DNA of 64,000 nt from positions 239,034 to 303,033 of the forward strand of contig VENI01000003.1 of the NCBI GenBank assembly GCA_009711615.1. Direction: 5' to 3'. This stretch comes from Bacillota bacterium. Lineage in GTDB: Bacteria; Bacillota; Desulfotomaculia; Desulfotomaculales; Desulfohalotomaculaceae. A program made the translations under genes and the position numbers. Every line of letters begins with the position of its first letter. The first letter of the stretch is position 1. Below, piece by piece: positions 18,788-27,290 of the stretch. The notes beneath the pieces are model-generated. The model did no database searches and was not told where the DNA came from. It saw nothing but the letters and a program-made list of their open reading frames with translations.

Positions 18788-18815
18788 AAAAGGATGCCAT
18801 TGGCGTCCTTTTTAG
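18788..18815 (+). terminator. Terminator of the salvage operon
   Basis: 11-bp stem AAAAGGATGCC / GGCGTCCTTTT with one G-T pair, three-base loop (18788-18798 with 18802-18812), followed by T residues. Confidence 0.8.
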
Positions 18816-19122
18816 TTTGCAAAAATGTCAGAGTTTGTTCACATAGTTGTCACTTATATTCTTTATAATTTTTTGTAGAATTATTAAGACCAAAAGATTT
18901 AGGTCTGTGATGGTTGAGTAAAGGTTTGTTGGTTGTGGAATTTGTAATGTAACCTGTAATATATGAAGAAAAACTGTAACTTTAGATAAGAACAAGATAA
19001 TGAATTAGAAAGAATATGATTATAATAAACATATTCAGTAACATTCTGTTGAAGGAATTAACAACTTAATGTAGAAAAACTAAAATATACTATAATGGTA
19101 TAATTTAGAGGGGGGCGCATGG
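18816..19122. other. A+T-rich spacer upstream of the GCS2-like gene
   Basis: About 300 bases without a gene. Just before the downstream start there are tandem -10-like hexamers (TATACT 19086, TATAAT 19091 and 19099) but no convincing -35, so an activator-dependent promoter is possible. No riboswitch or tRNA seen. Confidence 0.4.
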
Positions 19123-20502
19123 TTGAATAATGATAAGCAACTTATGGAGATAGCAAAATATTTTAAAAGCCATGAAAAGAACACTTCTGATTTTAAAATA
19201 GGAGTGGAAATGGAGCATTTAGTGCTGCACAAAGATACACTAACTGCTGTTTCTTACTATGAAAAAGACGGTATAGAAGATATTTTAAATTCAATGTTAA
19301 CCAGTGGGTGGCAAGGGGTATACGAAGGCAGTCATCTGCTTGGGTTGCATAAAGATGGAAATAACATTACCCTGGAACCCGGTGGTCAGTTGGAAATAAG
19401 TATCAAGCCATTACAAAAAATTAGCGATATCAAAAAAGAATATTTAGACTTTTTAGATCAAGTTATACCAATACTGGAAGCAAATAACCAAGTATTAATG
19501 TCAGTAGGGTATCACCCCGAAACCAAAATATCAGACATTCAATTTATACCTAAACAAAGATATTCATATATGTCCAACTACTTAAAGCGTAGGGGGAAAT
19601 ATGCACTTAACATGATGAAGGGTACAGCAGCGATGCACGTAAATATAGATTATCAATCAGAAACAGACTATATTAAGAAGGTACAAACTGCCAACTGTCT
19701 GTCCTCTGTGATTGCCGCCATGTTTGACAATTCGCCCTATTTTGAAGGTGAAAGAAGTATTGAACATGCTATTAGAACGACTATCTGGCAGAATTGTGAT
19801 GACAATCGTTGTGGCATTGCTAAAATGCCAACTGAAAATGAATTTGGATATAATCAGTATGCTAACTATATCCTAAACACTCCACCGATAGTGATAAATA
19901 AAGGGAATAGATTACATGCGGAAGAGAGAAAGTTTAAAGAGTTATTTAACCCTGATAGCTACACAACGGAAGAACTGGAATATATGTTAACCATGGTTTT
20001 TCCAGATGTGAGAACTAAAGGTTATATTGAAGTTCGGATGTTTGATTCTGTTCCATATCCTTTGAACATGGCTGGAGCGGCTTTGGTAAAGGGGCTTTTG
20101 TATAATGATGAAAACTTAAACAAGTTATATCAATATTTTGCAGATATCAGGGATGAAGATATTATCAATGCCAAACTACAAGTGATTCAGGGAGGGTATT
20201 CCGCTAAGTTAAAGGATCACAGTATTTATGACTTAGCCCGCTATATTGTTAGACTAGCTAAAGAGGGACTGGAATTAGAAGAGAAAAACCTCCTGTTACC
20301 GTTGGAGAAACTGGTTCAAATTAAAACTTGCCCAGCTGAAGTTACTAAAGAAATGATGTTCATGGGTAAACAGCAGGCGTTACAGTGGTGTGTTCTTAAT
20401 AACATGTCGGAAGGTGAATTGAATGGATTTCCATATGATAATGAAGGAATATGCCAAACTTGTGACAAGGGAACCAGTGCAATATTACAACAATTACCTT
20501 AA
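19123..20502 (+). CDS. Glutamate-cysteine ligase-like carboxylate-amine ligase (GCS2 family)
   Basis: 459 residues. IGVEMEHLVL (about residues 27-36) matches the glutamate-binding start of the GCS2/plant-type GshA group. ITLEPGGQLEISI and NMMKGTAAMHVNIDY continue the fold, and RGYIEVR-like TKGYIEVRMFDSVP closes it. By family it should use ATP to join an amino acid, classically Cys, to the gamma-carboxyl of Glu, via an acyl phosphate. TTG start with GAGGGGGG upstream. The last 80 bases overlap the next gene, an ATP-grasp ligase, so the two probably make one product stepwise. Whether the product is glutathione, a glutathione-like thiol or another gamma-glutamyl compound is unknown. Confidence 0.8.
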   Translation: MNNDKQLMEIAKYFKSHEKNTSDFKIGVEMEHLVLHKDTLTAVSYYEKDGIEDILNSMLTSGWQGVYEGSHLLGLHKDGNNITLEPGGQLEISIKPLQKISDIKKEYLDFLDQVIPILEANNQVLMSVGYHPETKISDIQFIPKQRYSYMSNYLKRRGKYALNMMKGTAAMHVNIDYQSETDYIKKVQTANCLSSVIAAMFDNSPYFEGERSIEHAIRTTIWQNCDDNRCGIAKMPTENEFGYNQYANYILNTPPIVINKGNRLHAEERKFKELFNPDSYTTEELEYMLTMVFPDVRTKGYIEVRMFDSVPYPLNMAGAALVKGLLYNDENLNKLYQYFADIRDEDIINAKLQVIQGGYSAKLKDHSIYDLARYIVRLAKEGLELEEKNLLLPLEKLVQIKTCPAEVTKEMMFMGKQQALQWCVLNNMSEGELNGFPYDNEGICQTCDKGTSAILQQLP

Positions 20503-21748
20503 TACATTAACCGCAGCAGAAAATTCTACAGCCAAATTTAACGATAAGACAATACCTTTTTTATATCACCCGATGCTATTTACAACGGATGATATAAAAT
20601 GTTTTGAAAGCATGACTGATACTCTAATGGGTATTTTAAATAAAGTAATAAATGAGTATCTGACATCAGCGGGATTTAGAGAGAAATTTGGTTTTGACAA
20701 ACTGCTGGAAGAGCTTATCCTATTGGACCATGGGTATGGCATTAATATACCTATGGCCAGGTTGGATATATTTTATTACGGACCTGGTGTATTTAAATTC
20801 TGTGAGCTTAATGCAGATGGTTCTTCAGGGATGAACAAATCCAACGTATTGGAAGAAATATTTCTTAATACTAGCCCAATTAATGAGATGAAGGATAAGT
20901 ACCAAATAACTTATCTTGAATTAATAAATAGTTGGGTGGAAGAGAGTCTAAAAAATTATCAACAGTTTAATCCTAATAATAAAAAACCCAACGTGGCCAT
21001 AGTAGACTGGGCTGATGCTGGAAACATTAAAGAATTTGAAGCATTTAAAAAAGCTTATCAAAAGAAAGGGTGTCAAACTAAAATAGTTGACCCCAGAAAC
21101 CTTAAATATGACGGTATTTCATTATTTTATCAGGATATGAAAGTAGACCTTATTTACCGGAGGCTGGTAACCAGTGAACTGATAGAAAGACAGAATGAAA
21201 TATCTGATTTCATTAATGCATACAGGGACAGGGCGGTTTGTGTACTGGGACCGTTACGTTCGGAAATAATCCATAATAAGATTATTTTTAAAATACTACA
21301 CCAGAATACTAAGGATATTCTTAGCGTTGAGGAGAGAGAATTTGTAGAAAGGCACATACCACACACATTCAAATTCAGTGGCAATAAAGAAATATATCAA
21401 AGAGTTATTAGAAACAAGAACGACTTTGTCTTAAAACCAAAGGACTTATATGCAGCAACTGGAGTGTACCTGGGTAAAGATTTTAGCAGTGGAGAATGGT
21501 CAAAGGTTGTAGCACGATGTTGGGAGAATGATTACTTAGTGCAAGAATACTGCCAGCCTTGTTTAGGTGAATTAGTAGAATTTAAGTATGGCCAAGCAAT
21601 GCTAGGTACCTATAATCAAATGATTGGGTTGTTTGTATATAACGAGAAATTTACCGGGTTATATACCAGAGTGGGAAAGAATAATGTAATTTCAGACATG
21701 CATGGCTATTACATATTGCCTAACTTGGTAGTGAAGAAAAGAGAATAA
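20423..21748 (+). CDS. ATP-grasp ligase resembling glutathionylspermidine synthase C-terminal domain
   Basis: 441 residues, no signal peptide or membrane segment. The blocks RLDIFYYGPGVFKFCELNAD, GSSGMNKSN, DFVLKPKDLYAATGVYLG and DYLVQEYCQ look like an ATP-grasp enzyme of the glutathionylspermidine synthase-like group, where Lys (VLKP) and Glu/Asn (CELNADG) hold ATP and magnesium. It starts inside the preceding GCS2-like gene with GGAAGGTGA 5 bases upstream, an 80-base overlap that implies coupled translation. It may add a second residue or amine to the gamma-glutamyl product. The assignment is by motif recall only, and the substrate is unknown. Confidence 0.65.
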   Translation: MDFHMIMKEYAKLVTREPVQYYNNYLNTLTAAENSTAKFNDKTIPFLYHPMLFTTDDIKCFESMTDTLMGILNKVINEYLTSAGFREKFGFDKLLEELILLDHGYGINIPMARLDIFYYGPGVFKFCELNADGSSGMNKSNVLEEIFLNTSPINEMKDKYQITYLELINSWVEESLKNYQQFNPNNKKPNVAIVDWADAGNIKEFEAFKKAYQKKGCQTKIVDPRNLKYDGISLFYQDMKVDLIYRRLVTSELIERQNEISDFINAYRDRAVCVLGPLRSEIIHNKIIFKILHQNTKDILSVEEREFVERHIPHTFKFSGNKEIYQRVIRNKNDFVLKPKDLYAATGVYLGKDFSSGEWSKVVARCWENDYLVQEYCQPCLGELVEFKYGQAMLGTYNQMIGLFVYNEKFTGLYTRVGKNNVISDMHGYYILPNLVVKKRE

Positions 21749-21764
21749 AGGGGGGTTAGAACTG

Positions 21765-22760
21765 ATGGATAATTACCTGCAGACTCAACTGGATTCTTTA
21801 GTGGATTTGTACAATATTATGAAAAAAAAGTACCGCTGGAAAGCAAATGATATTTCATTGAGGTTTGCGGCATACTTGTTTTGCTTGCGGAGTAAGCCCT
21901 TTGATGAAAGTCAATATGATGAAATGCTTAAATATATAAAAAAGAATACTGGGCTATTTTCTTCTCATAGAACTCAGGCATTTACATTGACTGCACTACT
22001 GATTACCCGGTTTGATGATCCTAAACAGGCTCATAGCGATTTGCTGGACTATGAAAGCCTTATGAAAAACGAAGGTTTTAAAAGCAGTCAGTACCTAAGC
22101 ATTGCTGCATATGCATTGCTATTAACTTGTCCGAAAAACAGCACTCCACAACGGGTTAAGAAAGCATTTGAAATTTATAAGCGAATGAAAGAAAATCATT
22201 ATTGGCTAACTTCCGCAGATGATTATCCGGTTGCTGTTTTGTTATCCGATAGTGAGGATCACCTTGATAAAATAGAAAAGGAAATGGAATCTTGTTATCA
22301 GCAGTTAAATGATGCTGGTTTAAGAAAAAGTAATGGGTTACAGTTTCTTTCCCATTTACTAACGTTCAGTCCGGAAGCCACGGAAAGAAAAGTGGCCCGC
22401 TGTAAAGAAACCATGAACTATTTAAAACAGCATAAATTAGGCGTTTCTTCTACATATTACGGTGCTATAGGCTTTTTAGCATTGCTTGGGGAAGAAGCTG
22501 ACAAGGCTAAGGAAGAAGTAAGGGAAGCTGTTGATTATCTTAAGAACATAAAAGGTTTTAAATGGCACAACAAGGATTTAAATATATTGATTGTGGCTTC
22601 AATGATTAGTAATAAATATATGGAAGATACCAAACATCAACAAATGTTAGAAACAACATTGGGTATCTCAATACAAGCGCTAATAGCAGCCCAGACGGCA
22701 GCCCTAATTGCAGCTACTTCAGCAGCGGCGGCTGCCAGTGCAGCATCAGCCAGTGGGTAA
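21765..22760 (+). CDS. DUF4003-type helical protein with Ala-rich tail
   Basis: 331 residues, all-helical by composition and without catalytic motifs that I recognise. The segment FAAYLFCLRSKPFDESQYDEM and later LITRFDDPKQAH resemble the DUF4003 family of Bacilli/Clostridia (moderate confidence). The last ~30 residues are a low-complexity Ala/Ser tail (TSAAAAASAASASG), uncharged and hydrophobic. It is the third gene of the ligase operon, 16 bases after the ATP-grasp gene with GGGGGG upstream, and precedes a bidirectional terminator. Function unknown; a scaffold or partner for the ligases would fit its position. Confidence 0.6.
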   Translation: MDNYLQTQLDSLVDLYNIMKKKYRWKANDISLRFAAYLFCLRSKPFDESQYDEMLKYIKKNTGLFSSHRTQAFTLTALLITRFDDPKQAHSDLLDYESLMKNEGFKSSQYLSIAAYALLLTCPKNSTPQRVKKAFEIYKRMKENHYWLTSADDYPVAVLLSDSEDHLDKIEKEMESCYQQLNDAGLRKSNGLQFLSHLLTFSPEATERKVARCKETMNYLKQHKLGVSSTYYGAIGFLALLGEEADKAKEEVREAVDYLKNIKGFKWHNKDLNILIVASMISNKYMEDTKHQQMLETTLGISIQALIAAQTAALIAATSAAAAASAASASG

Positions 22761-22777
22761 TAAAAAAGGTAATAAAA

Positions 22778-22818
22778 AAATCGAAGGTGATTGGGTTAAC
22801 TCCACCTTCGATTTCTTT
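22778..22818. terminator. Bidirectional terminator between DUF4003 gene and small minus-strand gene
   Basis: Perfect 12-bp stem AAATCGAAGGTG / CACCTTCGATTT (22778-22789 with 22803-22814), T-rich on the plus side (CTTTATTC) and A-run (TTTTTTT on the minus strand) on the other. It can stop both converging transcripts. Confidence 0.85.
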
Positions 22819-22894
22819 ATTCTGTATTATTTTCTTTTTCAATCTTCTCTAAACCAATGTCTTCTAGTATTTGATTAATTAGATCTTTGGTCAT
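22817..22894 (-). CDS. 25-residue acidic peptide gene with complete expression signals
   Basis: ATG at 22894 opens a 25-codon frame beginning MTKDLINQILEDIGLEKIEK and ending NNTE, a short amphipathic, acidic peptide. Evidence that it is a real gene: a perfect AGGAGGT (22901-22907) six bases upstream, a sigma-A promoter TTGACC-N18-TATAAT further upstream, and the strong terminator stem at 22778-22814 just past the stop. No family recognised. It lies between the ligase operon and the MarR gene and is divergent from the latter. Confidence 0.7.
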   Translation of the reverse strand: MTKDLINQILEDIGLEKIEKENNTE

Positions 22895-22923
22895 TCAACT
22901 ACCTCCTTTTCTATTATCAAATT

Positions 22924-22953
22924 ATTATATCACAGTTGATAAGGGGCGGTCAA
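22924..22953 (-). promoter_or_regulatory. Sigma-A promoter for the 25-codon gene
   Basis: On the minus strand TTGACC (22953-22948), 18-bp spacer, TATAAT (22929-22924). The predicted start near 22917 leaves about 23 bases of leader containing the ribosome-binding site. Confidence 0.75.
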
Positions 22954-22993
22954 TTGTGAAAATTGGAGATTTCATAAATGTTTTTTGTGCTTC

Positions 22994-23050
22994 ATTGTAA
23001 CAATTATGAAACATTATTCTAATAACTATGAAATAATTAATTGTTACAAT
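22994..23050. promoter_or_regulatory. Twin palindromic operators in front of the MarR-type gene
   Basis: TTGTAACAA (22995-23003) and TTGTTACAA (23041-23049) are two 9-bp dyads embedded in a 13-bp perfect inverted repeat (ATTGTAACAATTA and TAATTGTTACAAT). Centres are 46 bp apart. The architecture and length fit MarR-family sites, and the position just upstream of the regulator suggests autoregulation. The sites also lie upstream of the divergent 25-codon gene's promoter. Confidence 0.65.
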
Positions 23051-23092
23051 ACAAAGTAACGCAGGATAAAATCTAAAAGGAGGGTGTTATAA

Positions 23093-23584
23093 GTGAAATC
23101 TAATAAACTTTATATTTTGTATGTAATATCAAATTTAATACGTGGTCTTAACAAAGCACTTGAAAATGACTTAAAGAAAACTACATCAAGCCATGGTTTA
23201 ACCCTTCCCCAGTTTTATTTATTATCTATTATCTATTATAAAAATGGTGCCACACTATCGGAAGTGAGCGAGTATGGAAACTGGCATCTTTCAACTGTTA
23301 TGGACTTAATTAGAAGAACAGAGAAGAAGGGTTTAACAAGAAAAGAATTAGATGGAAATGATGCCCGAACAAAACGAGTTTACATTACTGAAGAAGGTAA
23401 AGAACTGTTTAATTCTTTAAAGGATGCAAACGATGAATATAAGTTTTTAGAGACAATATTACAAAATGAGAGCTCAGAAAGTATTGAGAAAAAGATTAAC
23501 TCACTATACGACATGAATAAAGTTCTAAATCAAGATAGATTGGTAGGGTATGTCAGAGAAACCGCCAATGTACTAAAGGTATAA
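23093..23584 (+). CDS. MarR-family winged-helix transcriptional regulator
   Basis: 163 residues. A helix-turn-helix with wing lies at about residues 35-105 (LTLPQFYLLSIIYYKNGATL, HLSTVMDLIRRTEKKGL, DGNDARTKRVYITEEG). The DxRxxxxxLT-like wing motif DARTKRVYIT is typical of MarR/Hpr-like proteins. GTG start with AAAGGAGGG. Twin TTGTNACAA operators lie directly upstream, so it probably represses itself. It could control the flanking ligase operon, the 25-codon gene or the convergent aminotransferase (inference). It ends at a shared terminator. Confidence 0.88.
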   Translation: MKSNKLYILYVISNLIRGLNKALENDLKKTTSSHGLTLPQFYLLSIIYYKNGATLSEVSEYGNWHLSTVMDLIRRTEKKGLTRKELDGNDARTKRVYITEEGKELFNSLKDANDEYKFLETILQNESSESIEKKINSLYDMNKVLNQDRLVGYVRETANVLKV

Positions 23585-23603
23585 AACTAAACTAATAAAG
23601 AAT

Positions 23604-23640
23604 AAAGGGAGATTTCCAACCAGGAGATCTCCCTTTTGTT
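23604..23640. terminator. Convergent terminator between MarR gene and aminotransferase
   Basis: Stem AAAGGGAGAT / ATCTCCCTTT (23604-23613 with 23627-23636) followed by TTTTG on the plus strand. The A-run before the stem lets it serve the minus-strand gene too. Confidence 0.8.
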
Positions 23641-23646
23641 AATATT

Positions 23647-25065
23647 TTATTCCTTTTTACCAAATGTTTTAAACATGGTTTTGGCGCCTGATGCTGCCAT
23701 ACTTAAAAAACCTTTGTTGGTGCTTAATATTTGATCCAGCGCATCCACTACCTGATCCAGTTGGTGGTGTTCAACATTAAGTGGTGGTTCTAAGCGGATT
23801 ACGTTGGGGTTGTTTAAGGTGTAAGCCGTGATTATGCCGTGTTTATTCAACAGTTCTCCAGCCACCAAGCTGCCCATATATTCTTCGGAAAGCTTATTCA
23901 CTACCCCTAAGGTGGCTTTATATTTAAAACCTTTAGGTTGGGCAAATTCAATGCCGATCAGCAGACCCCGGCCACGCACATCTTCCAAGAGAGTGTGTTT
24001 TTCCTTTAATCGGTTTAACTTGTTTAAAAAGTACTGCCCTTTTTCACGGGCTGCATCTACTAAATTTTCCTGATACAGTGCTTCAATGGTGGCCAGTGCC
24101 GCTGCTGACGCCCAAGTGTTGCCACCGAATGTAGAGGTGTGTAAAGTGGCTTTTTCTATACTACCATAGGCCTTTTGCCAGATTTCATCAGTGGTTATGT
24201 AAGCGCCCGCTGGCATAATTCCCCCGCCTAGGGATTTGGCCAGGCAGATGACGTCTGGCACCACATTTTCCTGTTCACAGGCGAACATGGTTCCGGTACG
24301 TCCCAAACCGGTCTGTACCTCATCGGCAATCAATAAAGCCCCATGTTGGCTACATATTTCTTTGGCTTCAGCCAAATAACCTTTAGGGGGTAAATTAATG
24401 CCACCTTCCCCTTGAATTGGTTCTACTATAAAAGCAGCAACGTCATTTCCTTTTAAAACACCAGCCAAAGCATTCAGATCCCCGAAAGGCACAGCCACAA
24501 CACCGGGTAACAGTGGTTGAAAGGCTTTCTGGTATTTATCCCTACCGGTAACGGAAAGTGCGCCTAAGGTTTTGCCGTGAAAAGAACTGTGACAGTAAAT
24601 TATTTTGTGTCTGCCAGTAGCAATCCGGGCCAGCTTTACAGCTCCTTCCACCGCCTCAGCACCACTGTTGCCAAAAAAACTACGTTGCAGATTGCCGGGA
24701 GTGATATGTGCCAAATTAGCGGCTAAGGCACCTGCCAGTGTACCCAAGGATGCCTGGAGAATGTTAGGGATTTGATGCACTTTCTCCAGGGCGCTTATTA
24801 CTTTGGGGTGATTGTGGCCCAAATTTAACGAGCCGTAACCGCCAAGAAAATCTAGATATTCTCGACCATTACTGTCCCATACCGAGACCCCTTGGGCTTT
24901 GACATACTGGTTATCAAAGTTTAGCAACCCCATCAACTTGGCAAGGCTGGGGTTAATATATTGTTTATGTAATTGCTGTACAGTGCTGCGGTTAGAACTT
25001 AATGCTTGATCAAGAGTATATACACCATCAGGTAAGTCATTATTTATAACAACTGTTGATTTCAT
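23647..25065 (-). CDS. Class III PLP aminotransferase, putrescine/ornithine type
   Basis: 472 residues, class III aminotransferase. The PLP pocket is visible in FGNSGAEAVEGAVKLAR (phosphate cup), SSFHGKTLGALSVTG, VEPIQGEGGI, IADEVQTGLGRTG and the Schiff-base Lys in CLAKSLGGGIMPAGA. The ~50-residue N-terminal extension and overall length resemble putrescine aminotransferase (PatA/YgjG), which converts putrescine plus 2-oxoglutarate to 4-aminobutanal plus glutamate. Acetylornithine-type activity is less likely because of that length. ATG with GGAGGG. Polyamine use would fit the nearby glutathionylspermidine-synthase-like ligase, but the link is only by proximity. Confidence 0.82.
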   Translation of the reverse strand: MKSTVVINNDLPDGVYTLDQALSSNRSTVQQLHKQYINPSLAKLMGLLNFDNQYVKAQGVSVWDSNGREYLDFLGGYGSLNLGHNHPKVISALEKVHQIPNILQASLGTLAGALAANLAHITPGNLQRSFFGNSGAEAVEGAVKLARIATGRHKIIYCHSSFHGKTLGALSVTGRDKYQKAFQPLLPGVVAVPFGDLNALAGVLKGNDVAAFIVEPIQGEGGINLPPKGYLAEAKEICSQHGALLIADEVQTGLGRTGTMFACEQENVVPDVICLAKSLGGGIMPAGAYITTDEIWQKAYGSIEKATLHTSTFGGNTWASAAALATIEALYQENLVDAAREKGQYFLNKLNRLKEKHTLLEDVRGRGLLIGIEFAQPKGFKYKATLGVVNKLSEEYMGSLVAGELLNKHGIITAYTLNNPNVIRLEPPLNVEHHQLDQVVDALDQILSTNKGFLSMAASGAKTMFKTFGKKE

Positions 25066-25154
25066 AATTTCCCTCCTTTGGAAAGTATATCCTTATATAT
25101 ATTCTTTAAAACAGAGCTTTTTACCTTTTTTCAAAGAATTAGAAAGTATAATAC

Positions 25155-25183
25155 TTGACATCCACAAGTATTTTCTGTAAAAT
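25155..25183 (+). promoter_or_regulatory. Sigma-A promoter for ylxM-ffh
   Basis: TTGACA (25155-25160), exactly 17 bp, then TAAAAT (25178-25183), a near-consensus promoter. The leader to ylxM is about 50 bases. Confidence 0.8.
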
Positions 25184-25238
25184 TCTTGTGTAAAGCATAA
25201 TGCCTTTATAGGTGATAATGCAGGCACGGAGGCCAAAT

Positions 25239-25589
25239 ATGGAAAAGGTCATTAAAATGACGTTGCTATTTGATTTTTACGGCCAACTGCTCACCGAGCG
25301 ACAGCAGCGCTTTATAGAACTTTATTACGGCCATGACTTTTCGCTGGGCGAAATAGCAGACCAGTATGGTGTTACCCGTCAAGCAGTACACGACACATTA
25401 AAGCGGGCGGGTAAAATACTAAATGATTATGAAGATAAATTAGGATTACTGGACAAGTTCATGACCGAACGCAATAAGATTACTGAAGCGCTTGAACTGC
25501 TGCGCGGTTACCGCCAGGACCCCAAACCCGAACAATTGGATCGGGTGGAAAAGATACTTACTGAGATTACTGAGCTCTCAGAGGAGTAA
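25239..25589 (+). CDS. ylxM: YlxM-type SRP-associated HTH protein
   Basis: 116 residues. LLTERQQRFIELYYGHDFSL followed by YGVTRQAVHDTLKRAGKIL is a sigma-70 region-4-like helix-turn-helix typical of YlxM (UPF0122), encoded next to ffh in Firmicutes and reported to influence SRP activity. The ATG at 25239 is chosen over the GTG at 25212 because CGGAGG lies 6 bases upstream and it gives the usual start MEKVIKMTLLFDFYG. ffh follows 27 bases later. Confidence 0.92.
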   Translation: MEKVIKMTLLFDFYGQLLTERQQRFIELYYGHDFSLGEIADQYGVTRQAVHDTLKRAGKILNDYEDKLGLLDKFMTERNKITEALELLRGYRQDPKPEQLDRVEKILTEITELSEE

Positions 25590-25616
25590 TCTAGCAAAAA
25601 CAGGGGGTGCCCATTA

Positions 25617-26960
25617 ATGTTTCAAAGCCTTTCGGAAAGGCTACAGGATACTTTTAAAAAACTAAAAGGAAAAGGCAACTTAACCGAAGCAGACGTTAAA
25701 GAAGCCATGCGGGAAGTACGTATGGCCTTGTTGGAAGCAGATGTAAACTTTAAAGTTGTTAAAGAGTTTGTTGCCAGTGTGAGAGAAAAGGCCGTTGGTC
25801 AGGACGTAATGTCTAGCTTAACTCCCGGACAGCAGGTTGTAAAAATAGTTCGTGATGAACTGGTTGAGCTACTGGGTGGACAGCAGAGTAAAATAAACCT
25901 GGCTTCCAAACCGCCAACAGTTGTTATGGCTGTGGGTTTGCAGGGGTCGGGTAAAACCACCACCTGTGGTAAACTGGCCAATTTAATGCGCAAACAGGGG
26001 CGTAGTCCCTTGATGGTTGCCTGTGACATATATCGACCTGCTGCCATCAAACAATTAGAAACCCTTGGTAAACAATTAGATATGCCTGTGTTTTCCATGG
26101 GCCAAGAAAATCCGGTACATATAGCTAAGGAAGCTGTAAAAAGTGCCGAAAAGAACGGCCAAGATCTAGTGATTATCGATACTGCAGGTCGGCTGCATGT
26201 TAACGAAGAGCTAATGGCTGAATTGGCAAACATTAAGCAGGAAGTCACCCCCCATGAAATACTACTGGTGGTTGATGCCATGACCGGTCAAGATGCTGTT
26301 AATGTGGCAGAAAGTTTTAATGAACGCTTGGGACTTGACGGTGTAGTAATGACCAAACTAGACGGTGACACTAGGGGTGGAGCTGCACTTTCAGTACGCA
26401 AGGTAACTGGAACACCAATAAAATTCGTCGGTATGGGTGAAAAATTAGACGCTTTGGAAGCATTTCATCCCGATCGTATGGCAGACCGCATCCTGGGCAT
26501 GGGCGATGTTTTGACACTGATTGAGAAGGCTCAGGCCAACATAGATGAAGATGAAGCTAAGAAACTGCAGCAAAAGTTAAAAACAGCAGATTTTACTCTA
26601 GAAGATTTCCTTGATCAACTACAACAAGTTAAAAAGATGGGACCGTTGGATCAAGTGCTGGGAATGATTCCAGGGATGAGTAAAATAAAAAACCTTGAAG
26701 AGCAAATAGATGAAAAAGAAATGGTATATGCTGAGGCAATTATCAAATCTATGACACCATACGAAAGACGCCATCCAGAAAAAATTAATGGTAGCAGGCG
26801 GAAAAGAATTGCCCAAGGAAGTGGAACCAAGGTACAAGATGTAAATAAACTTTTAAAGCAATTCCAACAAACCCGTAAAATGTTTAAGCAATTTGGTGAT
26901 ATGGAAAAAGGAATGAAAAAAGGAAAGAAAAAGAAAATGAAACTACCATTTCCGTTTTAG
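25617..26960 (+). CDS. ffh: Signal recognition particle protein Ffh
   Basis: 447 residues. N domain (1-90), G domain with [10 protein letters not shown] (about 107), [13 protein letters not shown] and [13 protein letters not shown], and a Met-rich M domain from about 300 ([14 protein letters not shown], then [12 protein letters not shown] for 4.5S RNA binding), ending in a Lys-rich tail. With 4.5S RNA it binds signal peptides on the ribosome and docks on FtsY (10.2 kb). In most Firmicutes ffh is close to ftsY; here 14 kb of accessory DNA separates them. Confidence 0.97.
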   Translation: MFQSLSERLQDTFKKLKGKGNLTEADVKEAMREVRMALLEADVNFKVVKEFVASVREKAVGQDVMSSLTPGQQVVKIVRDELVELLGGQQSKINLASKPPTVVMAVGLQGSGKTTTCGKLANLMRKQGRSPLMVACDIYRPAAIKQLETLGKQLDMPVFSMGQENPVHIAKEAVKSAEKNGQDLVIIDTAGRLHVNEELMAELANIKQEVTPHEILLVVDAMTGQDAVNVAESFNERLGLDGVVMTKLDGDTRGGAALSVRKVTGTPIKFVGMGEKLDALEAFHPDRMADRILGMGDVLTLIEKAQANIDEDEAKKLQQKLKTADFTLEDFLDQLQQVKKMGPLDQVLGMIPGMSKIKNLEEQIDEKEMVYAEAIIKSMTPYERRHPEKINGSRRKRIAQGSGTKVQDVNKLLKQFQQTRKMFKQFGDMEKGMKKGKKKKMKLPFPF

Positions 26961-27007
26961 CGGGTGGTTTACTCTACAAGTTTAGCAATTTAAAGGAGGT
27001 GACATCT

Positions 27008-27277
27008 GTGGCAACTAAAATTCGCATGAAAAGAATGGGGGCTAAAAAAGCTCCGTTTTACCGTATAGTGGTGGCTGATTCCCGTTCCCCACGTGACGGT
27101 AGATTTATTGAAGAACTTGGTTATTACGATCCATTAAAAAAACCGTCTGTAATTAAAGTTGATGTAGAAAAGGCAAGAGATTGGCTAAGTAAAGGTGCCC
27201 AGGTTTCAGAAACAGTAAAGTCTCTGTTTCAAAAATCAGGGGTGTACGAAAAGACAGCCGAACAGGGTCAAGAATAG
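27008..27277 (+). CDS. rpsP: Ribosomal protein S16
   Basis: 89 residues of small-subunit protein bS16. [32 protein letters not shown] motifs are diagnostic ([21 protein letters not shown]). The GTG at 27008 is used as start: AAAGGAGGTGA lies 7 bases upstream and [11 protein letters not shown] is the normal N-terminus. A GTG at 26999 lies in the ribosome-binding site. It follows ffh by 47 bases and precedes khpA by 13. Confidence 0.96.
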   Translation: MATKIRMKRMGAKKAPFYRIVVADSRSPRDGRFIEELGYYDPLKKPSVIKVDVEKARDWLSKGAQVSETVKSLFQKSGVYEKTAEQGQE

Positions 27278-27290
27278 GAGGGTAACATAA

